NCBI RefSeq assembly: GCF_050947335.1
Contig: NC_134991.1
Coordinates: forward strand, 6,076,001 to 6,140,000
Length of the DNA stretch: 64,000 nt
Origin: Megachile rotundata
Lineage: Eukaryota; Arthropoda; Insecta; Hymenoptera; Megachilidae
Reading direction: 5' to 3'
Part shown: positions 12,457 through 23,346 of the stretch, piece after piece
How the letters are laid out: each line of letters begins with the position of its first letter
How positions within the stretch are numbered: position 1 is the first letter of the stretch
Translations under genes and position numbers: made by a program
Notes under the pieces: generated by a model
What the model was told of the DNA's origin: nothing
Databases searched by the model: none
The model's input: only the letters and a program-made list of their open reading frames with translations

Positions 12457-14280
12457 GCACAGTAAAATTACCAAATACTGCACATAAAAACGCAAAATTG
12501 CATGTGCGAAAAATATGCGTTCTCATAAACTCTCATCGAAATTTCACATGTATGATCGATCATACGTCGTATAACAAACGCGACCGAACGTGTTACAGTC
12601 GTAACTTCCATTTTGCGAAGGCGAAAAGTACGGGAGTAAGTATGCTATAGGTGACTGGTTTATAGAAGGATAGGAGGTGGTTCATAACCCAGGTAGGCAA
12701 TAGGTAGAAGCAAAGTAGCAGGAGGCTACGTTCGACCTAGAAAGCGACCTATATTTTAAGCATGCGGTTTTATCGCCAGGAATACATTAAGCGACACGAC
12801 GACCTGTTCCCTAGCAGCTAGGCACGGCCGGGCAAAAACACACAAACATGCCCGATACACTGATCATTCAATGGAAATTCAGGTAGACCTTCGCAATATA
12901 CATGGTAAGTTCGCGCGCTTTATGGCATACCTGCGCTACCTGTGTACGCTCGTCGCTTACGGGGGAACATTTTATCCGACAAAGGTATCGAACGACCGTG
13001 CAAGCCAACGGCTACAAGAAAACATTTGCATACAAACGAATCACCGTTCGTTTTTTGCCCACGACCACGTGGTTTTCGCGGCCAGACACGTTGCACGAAT
13101 TTTAGCCTTCTTCGTCTTCGAGCCATCGTTATGTTATCGTGTCTGAAAGATCGCTTGCAGCCTGTCGGAGCAACTGGTTACCCTTTTGGGCAGGTAACCG
13201 ATTGTGTGCCTTTGAGATGCACTTATGGCAAAATAGGTCAAAGATGTATACGTTTATGGCTGACAGTTGAAAATGGTGTTGCAATTTGGGAGGTAATTAG
13301 AGGCACATAATTTAAAATTGAATGATTCAAAAATGAGTATATTGATAATTGAGAGTTACTTTATTATTTGTGAATATAGCGTCGCTTGGGTGTAACCTTA
13401 GCTTGTAGTTCATTTTAATGATTATTAACATGATTATCATTATAATGATTATTAAGTAAATTAAGTTTGCAGTCTACATTAATAGAGCTACATAAATATA
13501 ATTTTACTAATAAGATTACATAAATGGAGTTCAGCACAGTCTTTTAAACAATTTCTTTTCTCGAAAACAATTAGTTGTATAAATCAGATCTGTCAGATTC
13601 ACTCGACCCTCCATGTTACCCCAGCGTTTTGCAGAGATTAAACTCGAAGCTTTTTTATTACAGAAACTGGCCACCGCAGAAAGCACCGTGCACAAGAAGC
13701 GTCCATTTCCACGGATCATTTACACGAAAACCCACGGATACAATTGAGGGACGTAATTTTTGCAAACAGTCTCTGTTGCACGACAGAGACTGTTATCTTC
13801 GCGCCATCAAATCAACGAATCCAGTCGGAACCTTTGTAATCGAACAAGAGGGCTTGGAGGATGATTACAGGCGAGGGCCGAACGGTTGCCTCGATTGCAC
13901 CGTTGCCTAAACGACAACGACCCTCTTTGGTCAATGAATGACCATCAGCTGGTGGCGAGTAATCGGCTGTCACCTACAAACCACGAAGAACTCTCTATCG
14001 GGGCTGATCGAAACAGAATAGGTCGCGCGATTCAACGTGGATAAGCTTCGCTGAAGATCAACCCACTTGTCTGGCCAATTTTCTTGTACTCCCGAATTAC
14101 CATACCGTTAACTCGGGGCGAGCTACCGTAAGAGAAAATAAAATTCGTTTGAGGCACCGAACACCGGAACGAATTCGATTGTCCTCTGATTTCTCATTCG
14201 ATTTCCACGCTCAAAGATTCGCAAACCACTTTTTTCCTGGAGGTCCTTATAGGTAGACATTTGTGATGGTTGGTTGCTAG
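12457..14280. other. No gene recognised; one plus-strand donor-like site at 12904
   Basis: GC content is mixed. ATGGAAATTCAG at 12871 runs in frame for 11 codons and one base, into CATG|GTAAGT at about 12904, a good donor sequence. No partner exon was found, so I leave it uncalled. Overlapping frames on both strands between 12870 and 13310 show that openness alone has no weight here. Confidence 0.35.
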
Positions 14281-14345
14281 AATTTCGGGGTTTAGGTTTG
14301 GGGTTTAGATTTGGGGTTTAGGTTTCTAGGGATTAGTGTCGAGGT
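14281..14345 (+). repeat. GGGGTTTAG/GGGGTTTGG short tandem, G4-prone
   Basis: Units close to TTTGGGGTTTAG repeat three to four times. Three GGGG runs and two GG runs with short T/A-rich loops lie within about 40 bp, which could form a G-quadruplex on the plus strand. The flank to about 14470 keeps a looser GGTTTAG/GATTTA pattern. Confidence 0.6.
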
Positions 14346-14527
14346 TTCACTGAGTTCAGGTTTCATTGAATTTTGTAAATTTGAGTATGTGGATATTTAA
14401 GTGGTTAAGGATTTGAAGACATAAGATTTTAATAAATAGGACAGTTGGTTATTTGGATACTTTTAAGTTTGAAGATTTCATTTTAATTACTATGAAGTAT
14501 GATTTTCTACGCTTGACCAATTTTTTA

Positions 14528-14925
14528 CTAAATGTCTATATGTACACATATGTTTAATGTCCGCATGTATGGATATACTATGTAGCCATATGTATGAATA
14601 TACTATGTATCCACATGTATGAATATACTATGTATCCCCATGTGTGGATGTACTATGTAGCCACATGTATAAATATCCTATGATCCACATGTATGAATAC
14701 ACTATGTAGCCACACGTGTGAATACACTATGTATCCACATGTGTGGATATACTATGGAGCCACATGTGTAAATACACTATGTATCCATATGTATGAATAT
14801 ACTATGTATTCACATGTATGAATATACTACGTATCCATATATGAATAAACTATGTATCCACATGTATGCATAAAGTAAGTACACATGCATACTAAATATC
14901 CAATATGTATGCTTAGTACCCACAT
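14528..14925. repeat. 25-bp minisatellite CATGTATGAATATACTATGT, about 15 copies
   Basis: The unit is close to CATGTATGAATATACTATGT followed by ATCCA or AGCCA, period about 25 bp with occasional 1-2-base losses. Each unit carries an ACATGT/ACATGTG palindrome. The repeat decays at its right edge into ATGCATAC variants. It has stops in most frames and no coding meaning. Confidence 0.92.
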
Positions 14926-17024
14926 TCTGTAGAATGATACCAAAGTATTAGAGCGTGGTATAGAATTACCTAGGGACGTTAGCAATTTCTCTGAGCGAGA
15001 AATGGTTATCGAAAGATCAAAATGCTAGACGAAGTCGTCGAAACGATGTAATCCGTGCTATGTCGTCGATAAAAATAGTCGGAACGAAATGATGGCCACT
15101 ATCACACTAATGTCCGTCTAAGTATGGTTCTGTGTTCCAGGGTTGAAGGAGTCGGATCTCTGTTATTATTTTTCCTCGGACCTCTTTTAACCACCCTCGC
15201 CACGGCAGTTCGCTCTCGAGGCTGCCTCGGAGCCACGGGGTACAATGATATGTTCTACCGAACAACGACCGTCCAACCATAAGAGACGAGATAAGACAAG
15301 ATGGGACATCGGGATACGGGAACCTCTGTATTAACTTCCTTCTTTTTTCCCTTGAAAATGGAACTGCTGGAAGAAACGAACACTCTCGGAAGGCTAATCG
15401 GTCTGATCTGTCGCTTTAAGATATGACGCGAGTAAGTAAAGGCGAAGGATAATGTTGTCGTACAAACTCGTAAGCGATGACGTTGCTTTCTTAAGATAAA
15501 TTAACGTTGCGAAAGATAGTTATTCTGTTTAAAAAAAACGTGATTTAAAATCTGTTAATAAGTTGAGTGTCACGATGGCGATATTACTCTAACGGTAAAT
15601 CAAGATGTGTCACGGTGTAATTGCTCGACAGATAAAAGCAACTGGATTCGATAGTAGAAACTGACCACTTTGTCAGATTGAAGATCGTGTAAAACGATTA
15701 CCGTTCGAAGCTCTAGCATTCTTAGCTAGGAGGTGTGGGCAAAGAGCTTATGACTGATAAATGGATAAGACACGTGTGCGAGATTAAATTCGATCAATGA
15801 CAGTTGCATGACGCGTATTTATAACCGCAGCTGATATAACTGATCAAACACTCGAGCAAGTGTTGCACTTTTATCCTGTCACGCATGCTGACCACAAATT
15901 AATTTCCTCAATCGATACTGCTTTTATTCTAAATCTTGTCTTAAATATCTCCATAATATCCAAGTGCAAGGACATATTTAATTGAATTAATAACTTCGGA
16001 GCAATGTCCGGTTGTGGCAATGTCTCTATACAATAAGACTTTAATTAAACTGAAAACCTGAATCGTCTTCTTCAAAGATGAATATATAATACACGTAAAT
16101 TACCAGGTGAATAAATATACCTGTGTCTATTAAGTTAGCATGCGGGTATATCGACTTGTCAGACACGTATTTGAAGATCCTTGTCACTAATTAAAATTTA
16201 AGAACGCGAGTCAGATTTGTCCCATTCTGAAGTGTGACTCGATATTGAAGAATCAAGAGGAATTAAAGGGCCGATTCGCAGATTTAAGATCCCCATGAAC
16301 GATCAGCGACACGATAATCGGTCACGCAACCGGAGATCACAATAGCCTCGGGTGCCGGGAATAAATGAACTGGCTGTGATACGAGAAGGGTGAAAGGAGA
16401 CGAGATAGGAAAAGCGACGCGTTCTACCCTCCAGTCAAAAGGGTTTATGGCGCGGACAGAAATCCCGCAGACAATGGCTGAATTAATTCCTTAAGGTCTA
16501 ATCGGCCTGTAATGATCCTGATCTTAGTCGCTTGGTCCGGATGGAATTAGCTCAAGTATTCGAGGTCGTCCAGATTACTGCCGTTCGTCACGTAATTAAC
16601 GACGTTTTGGTCGATGATTTAAGGGTTTCGATCCGAACTAACCGACCCTTGGTCCATGACCTCCCTTTGTCGACTTGCGAGACAGGGGATGAAGATCGTT
16701 TTAGGGACTATTGCCTCGGAATTCCAGCGAATTCCGATAAAAAACAAAATCCTATCGGTTGTGCTAGATAACCATTAACGGCTTCTCTGAAATTAGTTCA
16801 ATGTGGACATTTATTAGAAACCAAGTTGAAATACGATTGTTGTTAAACCTGGAATGCGGACTAAATAGTCAGATGGGTCACTTGTTTTTATTAGACGTGA
16901 TATTTTATACAAAATGTTTAACACACTATAAAACATATGAATATTACAATATATGTACAATATCATCCCCCTTTCTATGTATCATCTAAAACTAGTTTAA
17001 AAGTACATTTAAACTCTATGTACT
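14926..17024. other. No gene recognised
   Basis: I found no coding exon with adequate splice sites. The plus frame 16532-16771 (79 residues) has no donor and no recognisable motif. The AT-rich stretch 16860-17024 would be the 3' flank of the minus-strand candidate gene if that gene is real. Confidence 0.4.
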
Positions 17025-17030
17025 TTTATT
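17025..17030 (-). terminator. Candidate polyadenylation signal AATAAA (minus)
   Basis: Plus-strand TTTATT reads AATAAA on the minus strand. It lies about 200 bases downstream of the minus-strand stop codon at 17233-17235, within AT-rich sequence, which is a normal 3' UTR length for a small insect gene. Hexamers of this kind are common in AT-rich DNA, so the support comes only from its position. Confidence 0.25.
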
Positions 17031-17232
17031 TAATTGTACCTTGTAATTTTATAAATGTACCCTAAATTGTATATTCTAATATTTTCAAATTTTCAATTTT
17101 TTCAAATTGCGTCCTCATTTAAACATGTCCTTTAATTTCATAAAATTGTGTATGTCTAGTAGTACATTTTTGAGCACATTTTATAGCATTGCCTCGTGAT
17201 AAGAATACGTCTGGAATGGCGGAGTGGCTGCT

Positions 17233-17355
17233 TCATCCCTTCACAGGTGTCAGCAAGGCTTGGTCGCACCACTTGTGCAGGTCCTCGAGGCAGGATCGAA
17301 GGACAGCCACTCGTCCTGCGATCACGGCATCTCGTACCCTCGTCTCCTCGATCTT
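17233..17355 (-). CDS. Candidate terminal coding exon, helical C-terminus, unknown family
   Basis: Reading the minus strand, a polypyrimidine stretch and acceptor (TTCTGTATTTTATAG) lead into 40 codons and a TGA stop. The peptide starts KIEETRVRDAVIAG, continues with CLEDLHKWC and ends LLTPVKG. It reads as an amphipathic helix with two Cys and no membrane segment. About two thirds of third codon positions are G or C, while the DNA just outside is strongly AT-rich, as expected of a conserved exon. The exon begins in phase 0. An AATAAA lies about 200 bases downstream. A GTGAAG near the end could instead be a weak donor. I do not recognise the family. This is the strongest coding candidate in the window. 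Confidence 0.4.
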   Translation of the reverse strand, partial: KIEETRVRDAVIAGRVAVLRSCLEDLHKWCDQALLTPVKG

Positions 17356-17482
17356 CTATAAAATACAGAACGCATTAATTAAACGGTGACTGGTGATAGG
17401 GATGATGGCGGCACCGGTGGCGTTGCAACGTGTCGTAGCTCAAAGCGGTTTACAACCCCTGTAAATTCAAGCTGCAAGAACA

Positions 17483-17648
17483 ATGGACGACGCCTTAAAT
17501 TTTCTCGTAGGCCGTGCAGAGAATTTAAACCCGTCCGATTTCGAGCTACTCGACGTTCCAGGCGAGCGCTATCAGATCGACACGGAAAGCAATGAAACCG
17601 ACTTTATTCCCTGCATTATCTTATATTGCCCTTCTATCGCCTCTGAGG
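17483..17648 (+). CDS. Candidate first coding exon, unknown (weak)
   Basis: An ATG preceded by AGAACA opens a frame of 55 codons and one base up to GAGG|GTGAGA, a fair donor. The peptide begins MDDALNFLVGRAENLN and contains DFELLDVPGERYQI. It is acidic and protein-like, but I cannot assign it to a family. No downstream plus-strand exon in matching phase was found nearby. Without splicing the frame ends at 17683. It lies only 130 bases from the minus-strand exon, so the two would be head-to-head neighbours on opposite strands, which lowers the chance that both are real. Confidence 0.18.
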
Positions 17649-17683
17649 GTGAGACGTCGACGGTAAAACCCGGGCGAGATTGA

Positions 17684-18640
17684 ATCATATTGACAGGATC
17701 GTTCTGTCAAACACTCTGAAGATTATGGATCTTACTGTAATTATACACGTAGTCAATATAGGGGTTGAAGATTTTATTAAAGCTTCAGTACTCATGAATT
17801 GTTCATTATTACCTGTTAAAACCTAATCGTAATTCATTCAGAATTTGATCACTGATCTTAGAATTTAAAATGTGTTTGAAAAATAAATATTAATGAGTGT
17901 TCTAGGATCTTCATGATTAATGTATCAAATTGTTCAACAAACTATAATTTTATTAACTAAATAAGTATTTGTTGTTTCATAAATAAATTACAATTTCAAT
18001 GAATAATATAATCTTAATGGACGATGAGTATTCTTTTAAAGCAGACAATACAGTGTTCAATAAAAATAAACGATTTCTCAAAATCACGTTTGAAGCACAC
18101 TTCCAAAGTCATAAAATAAAACCCAGAATCCGAAGCAATTGAAGCACTGGTTCAAAAGTCGAATTCCTGAAATCGAAGGGTGCGTATAGCGTCGATTCAA
18201 AGCGACAATAAAACGTGATCTTGACGAGGTAATCTCAATTCGGACTCGCCTATGGAGGCTAAGCAGAAGAAAAGAGTGGACCCCTGGCGAAGACGCGAGA
18301 AGAACGCGTAACACGCACCAGGGAATATTTCCGACAACCCCTGCGAAGGGTGGCAAGTCACGGCCATCCGGTCGGAGGGGTTTTAGCCATCTCGAAGAAA
18401 GGACCGATCCCCCGAGGCCGATGGATGGAACCGCATTTCGTGTAAGCGGAACTCCTTCACGGCCACTTGAAGTTACGAAACAACGACGAACCCTTAAAAG
18501 TTAAACCACCTTCGTGAGGAAATTCGCACCCCTTCACCAACCGGGACCGACTAATCAACTGTGATTGTACGCAGGCTTCCGGAAATTGTTATTTCTTTGA
18601 TGTTATTAGCGATTTAGGGATTTGGGATGTGGACTTCTTT
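17684..18640. other. No gene recognised
   Basis: AT-rich until about 18080, then GC-richer to 18560. The minus frame 18084-18356 (90 residues) has no motif and no clear splice sites. No repeat array or terminal inverted repeat was seen. Confidence 0.4.
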
Positions 18641-19006
18641 TATGGGATTGCGGACTTTTGGACGCTTTCAAAAATTAAGCAACCAAATACACCACCTTTA
18701 CCCTCATATCTCAAAGTTAAAACTATTTATGGGATTGCAGACTTTTGTGCGCTTTTAAAAATTAAGCTAGCAACCAAATACACTACCTTATCTTTACCCT
18801 CATATCATAAAGTTAAAATTATTTATGGGATTGCAGACTTTTGGATGCTTTTAAAAATTAAGCAACCAAATACACCACCTTTACCCTCATATCTCAAAGT
18901 TAAAACTATTTATGGGATTGCAGACTTTTGGACGCTTTTAAAAATTAAGCAACCAAATACACCAACTTATGTTTTCCCTCATATCTCAAAGTTAAAACTA
19001 TTAATT
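18641..19006. repeat. 87-bp tandem array, 4 copies, continuously open plus frame
   Basis: Units start at 18641, 18728, 18824 and 18911, giving periods of 87, 96 and 87 bp. Each begins TATGGGATTGC and contains GACTTTTGG, AAAAATTAAGCAACC, CCCTCATATCT and AAAGTTAAAACTATT. The second unit holds a 9-bp insertion (GCTAGCAAC region). All periods are multiples of three, so the plus frame 18629-19027 stays open for 132 codons with a YGIADFWTLLKIKQPNT motif in each unit. I consider this a minisatellite with a chance frame, because no promoter, signal peptide or related protein is apparent. Confidence 0.9.
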
Positions 19007-19809
19007 CTTGAGCAAACATTGCAGTGAATAATCGTATATTCATTAAAATCCGCGAAAAGAGGAGAATGCATCCAATAAAAGCAATTGACCGGTAAATATC
19101 ATAAATTAGCATAAATATCCGAGTCGTTGCGCACGTCCCAAAATAATATCTGTCCGTGTGAAATTAGAATATTTGCACGTTTACATGAGCCGCATAATTG
19201 TCAAAATATCTATGCGGTGCTTTTACTTCTCCAATTAGAGTAAACCATAATGCGAATCCGTGTTCAGCGAGCCACCCAAATCGACTCTAATCACGTCAAT
19301 CCGTGTCGACTGCATTAATTTACGTTCGAGCAGGTTCAGTGAACTACAGCTGCTCGCATTAGCGGATCGTAATTATAATAATCAAACCGCGAACGTTTTC
19401 GTGTTGGTTCCAGTCGAACGCTCCTCAGGGGAAATCCGAATTTTCGAGCGTGGAAACCATGGTAGCAGGATGATCCTTGGAGGCGACAGGATTTTCGTTA
19501 TCCGAAGAACGCTGCGGAACAACGTAACAATGGTGGCCAGTAGCGTGAGCCGGTCCCTTCTTTTTTCCGCGCGTCTGCGCGCGTCACGACAAAAGCAACA
19601 AATCTCTTCTTTTGGGGAAAACAAAGAGGCTGGATATGAACCGTGCGCCACGTTCACCCGTGGGCTCATTGTTCCATGGTCGCGGCACGACAATTCAGAA
19701 ATTGTACTTTCTACGAAAAATAAAAAATAAAACTGGAAAGAAATAGGAAAACAAAACAGAGAGTGGGGAAAAAAAGAAATATTAAAGAGCGAATGATGAA
19801 AATAGCTCA
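19007..19809. other. No gene recognised; moderate-GC DNA
   Basis: Overlapping frames on both strands (plus 19260-19730, minus 19382-19888) share the same DNA and have no recognisable domain. I see no inverted repeats or arrays. This stretch would lie in the last intron of the minus-strand candidate gene. Confidence 0.4.
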
Positions 19810-19830
19810 CCTGAAAAAAACGATGAAGAA
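19810..19830 (-). other. Candidate recursive splice site (ratchet point)
   Basis: On the minus strand a pyrimidine tract ends in CGTTTTTTTCAG and is followed at once by GTGAGC. An acceptor joined directly to a donor, with no exon between, is the hallmark of recursive splice sites known from long insect introns. It falls in the 10-kb gap between the candidate exons at 27.4 and 17.3 kb on the same strand, where such a site would be useful. A chance match cannot be excluded. Confidence 0.3.
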
Positions 19831-21638
19831 TATTACGGGATACGGCAAGTGTAGGCATAATTACCTGCTCTTTAAAGAGTCTGGCCACCGACTGGAAAAG
19901 CGAGAACCCTCAAACCGTGACGTTTGTTATCGGAATGACAACAACGGTAGACGAGAAGGGACAACGCGAATCAACGACAATGCCGTCGCAAAACTCACCC
20001 CCATCTTTTCCACGCGTCTGTGCAACGCGACAAAAGCGTCGGTCCCCTTCTTCACGGCCGCAAAGTGTGCAGAGGAGAATCATTCCCTCTGTCTGGCCTC
20101 GCTTCGACTTGACGCGAATTGCTGTCCGTCGACGTAACAATTTCGCCCTATGATAAACGGCCCTTTGTATCACGCGGTGATAAGCCAAACTGCTGTCTGC
20201 TAATAACTAGTGCGCCACACGCTAACTAGATTTAGTCGCCTGACAAGGTATAGTCTTATGTATTTTGCTATGTATTTTCAAGGCTGGTCACTTCCGAATC
20301 ATTGCTATTACTACCACATGTTACCGTTATTTTATTCACTATATATTATGTATACTTAAAATAGTAATGTAAGTAATTTCGAAAATTATGAAGCAAGTTT
20401 TGTTGCGACCACTTTAAAAATATCAAAGATTGAAAAGGTCTAAAACTTGACGGGACAAAATCGCATCGTTTGCTTTGGCCGTAAAATTGCTGATTATACT
20501 GCGCCGACAAACAAGCTTTTCCCTTCGTTAATTCGTTGCCTCTCACGGAATTCGGTATTCGGTAAGCAGGTTTCCCGGATTTCTTTTCCCGACGGACAGA
20601 AATTAGCCGACCCGTTGGCCGAAACTGGTTACACGGTTGAACCAGTCGACACAGGGAACGTCGGTTGAAAAGGACGACAAACGATGAGAGGCGCGAGCTT
20701 TCGTTTGTCGCGTTCACGAACGTTTGCTCGTCCCGGCCGTAATTGCGGGGCAAAAATTCGCGAAAAGGAAAACGTGTTTGCCCGGACGTACGTTTCGAGA
20801 GCGGCCGTAAAATCGTCGCACCGACCGAATGCAATCACGTTGGATTAAACGTTGATACGTTCCAGCTACGAGCCAAATTTTCCCTCTCTCTCTCGCTGTC
20901 ATTCTCTTTTTCTCTGTTTCGTGTTCCTTCTTGTACGGTGCGGCATATCTAGCGCGGTATACCGATGAACTGGGTCAATGGGGATCGCGCGATTTTACGG
21001 GTCGTCGACGTTTAAGCAGCGATTCGATCGCGAACAAGACTTCGAATTGGATACCGGAGAAATTAGGAAGCTAGCCATAGAACCACTCTATCGATATGTT
21101 CGCAAGCTCGTTAAGATTGAAATCCAGCTCCCCGCAACAGTCGATCTTCTTCACGGTATTGTGTACACGCGAACGAATTTATGGAACTTTTGGCGTGAAT
21201 TAACTCACGTGGTTGATTCACCCTGGGAATAGACGGAGAAATTGTTCTCCGTCTGAAGTTGCCTCGTTACGTAAAATCCTTTGGGATAATGCCGAGGAAA
21301 TCGAGTTACGATTCGAACAAAGAGTATACTTCAATTCTAAGAGCGCACCTGGTGCTTGGAAACGTAGAACGTGTGTGAAATGTTCGCTCTAAAATGAAGT
21401 GAATACGTGCGCTATTTTATCGTGTTTTTCGAAGATATTCAGAATCGTCATCTACGGATTATCTCCATAAATGTTAGCAAATATCAAGTTTAGCTAATCT
21501 ATTTAAATCGCAATTGTTAGAAGATGGCTCTAGAATTTGTGCTATAACTGATCTGATGAAAAACACATGTATAACACATGTATATACACATGTGTTTATA
21601 CTTAGCTACCATACGTCGCTGACTCTTTCGATGATCTC
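19831..21638. other. No gene recognised; GC-rich CpG-rich block
   Basis: Frames of 60-160 residues overlap on both strands (20346-20952, 19910-20188) without recognisable domains. GGGG|GTGAGT at about 19997 on the minus strand is a good donor, but the upstream frame has no acceptor. A CT-rich run lies at 20880-20920. Confidence 0.4.
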
Positions 21639-21961
21639 TTAACACGTTGAGCGCCACGTCAGCCATCGGTGGCTGACACTAGACTTTCCGTTTAGGCCGC
21701 GTCAGCCATCGGTGGCTGACACTAGACTTTCCGTTTAGGCCGTGTCACTCATCGGTGGCTGACAGCGTGTAACATGAGAACTATAAAATTTACACTATTT
21801 TACGGAATTACAGAAAATTTATTTAAAATTTACTTAATTTGGTTCTGCTCGGTGGAATGTTTTCTTTGTCACAACTTGTAAGATGGACTGCTAATTTTTT
21901 CCGAAATTCGGTGGCCTGAACGGGATTGTCTTAGAAATACGCGTGGCGCTCAACGTGTTAA
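21639..21961. mobile_element. TTAA-type (piggyBac-like) MITE with internal hairpin tandem
   Basis: The left end TTAACACGTTGAGCGCCACG is matched by the right end CGTGGCGCTCAACGTGTTAA, a perfect 20-bp terminal inverted repeat including the TTAA target. Total length is 323 bp and there is no reading frame for a transposase, so it would need one supplied by another element. TTAA targets and short ends are typical of the piggyBac superfamily; assignment to it is inference. Inside the left end is a 43-bp tandem of about 2.6 copies at 21659-21765, each containing GTCAGCCATCGGTGGCTGAC, an 8-bp stem with a 4-base loop. Confidence 0.9.
21659..21765. repeat. 43-bp hairpin-bearing tandem inside the MITE
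   Basis: There are about 2.6 copies of a 43-bp unit: GTCAGCCATCGGTGGCTGAC, then ACTAGACTTTCCGTTTAGGC and CGC. The third copy is partial and altered (GTGTCACTCATCGG). Each unit folds as a stem with TCGG at the loop. The repeats sit just inside the left terminal repeat of the MITE. Confidence 0.9.
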
Positions 21962-23098
21962 TATAGGACAGCACATAAGGAACCAAATAAGTGAACAATT
22001 TTTACTTTGCCAAGAGGGAATTTAAAAAGTTTTAAACTATAGTTAAGACTTGTTAAGAGCAACTCTAAAATGCACCTCAAGAAACAATGTCTGAGTCCCT
22101 AAGTCTACATAGCGAGCAACTATTCCAAGAAACACTGAAACAAATAACTCTAAGATTCATGTGTCGTCGACTTTGTGGACACATCCTTGGCATCTGCAAG
22201 AAGCATACGTCAAGAAGTCTCGGTACAAAAGGAACAATTTCCAAGTTTCAGATAACAAGTGAAAAATTCTTGAAAACAGTTCAGACTGTAACGTGTGCCG
22301 TCGACTCTCAAGAAGGATTTTAGAACAAACTTCCTAAGTTCCTAAGTTCATCAATCATTGCTAAATATCCGATTAGAAACAAAGGAGCATCAGCAAAGTC
22401 ACAGATTATATAATTTGCATAAAGATTGTCACCGCGGAAAACAGTGAAATCGGCTCTTTGTTTCTACAGGGTCCCCTCTAATGCCTTTACGACGTTTCCC
22501 ATCGAAATCAAATGTTCCCCGCGATCGAGAGTCGAATGATGCAAGATGAAAGACGAGGGGTAAGGGCTGCGAGTCTGTCAGAAAAGGCGGAAGAGGGAGA
22601 GGGGGTTGGCTAAAGCAGGTATAGGTAATGTACCAAAATTGCTTTACCGCCGGTCCATTTACGGAGATGAAAAGCACTCTCTGCCAAGTACACCGGTGGC
22701 TCCATCCAGGGTTCACGACAGCCCAGAAGCGTCGTATCCCGTCTCTGCCCTTCTGATGTTGGGTACTGGCGACGTCCAACCCCTCTCAATTTCAGTTTGA
22801 AGCCAACCCTTTCACCAATTTGCCGACATTGCCCGCTAGAACTTTCAGTCTAGCATTGTCGCTGACGTCGATACTGTAACTCCTCTTCAATCAAGCTAAT
22901 CACAAACAAATGTGACCACGTTGCTCCTCGGACGTTTGTACAATTAGTTCTGGATCGTACAAGCAGATTTTCGGCTATAATCACAACTTGCGAATGCAAT
23001 CCTTTTACTTAGGATGATCCATCATTTACGAATCACTTAGGTCACTCGATATTGATTGTTTCATACAAGAAACTTTTTCAAAAATTATTTTCTAGTTT
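21962..23098. other. No gene recognised
   Basis: The frames at plus 22087-22323 and minus 22429-22779 have no recognisable domain and no convincing splice sites. 22560-22615 is a purine-rich GGAGAGGG stretch. No tandem array or terminal repeat was seen. Confidence 0.4.
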
Positions 23099-23346
23099 TT
23101 AACCCCTTCACGTACTTTAACGAGTCTCACTCGTGATGCACTTACAGTTCAAATGTGTCAAACCTTACTCAAGCTTTGAACATTCAACTTGAAATTTAGG
23201 TCCAAATATAAGTTGCATTATCAAAGATTTCTGAATATAAAATACTCACAGCATTTTAATTTTCTTTGTTCGTTTTAATTTTATAGCCCCGAGTAGTTAG
23301 TCTTGACTGACGCATCTGTTAAATAAATGGCACGAGAAGGGGTTAA
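23099..23346. mobile_element. TTAA-type MITE, intact 247-bp copy
   Basis: The left end TTAACCCCTTC and right end GAAGGGGTTAA are perfect 11-bp inverted repeats that include the TTAA target. Next to the left end is GAGTCTCACTCGTGATGCAC; near the right end is TTGACTGACGCATCTG. It has no coding capacity. A decayed relative lies at 6776-7046, a possible right-end remnant at 33800-33834, and a left-end-like segment seeds the minisatellite at 43.5 kb. Confidence 0.85.
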
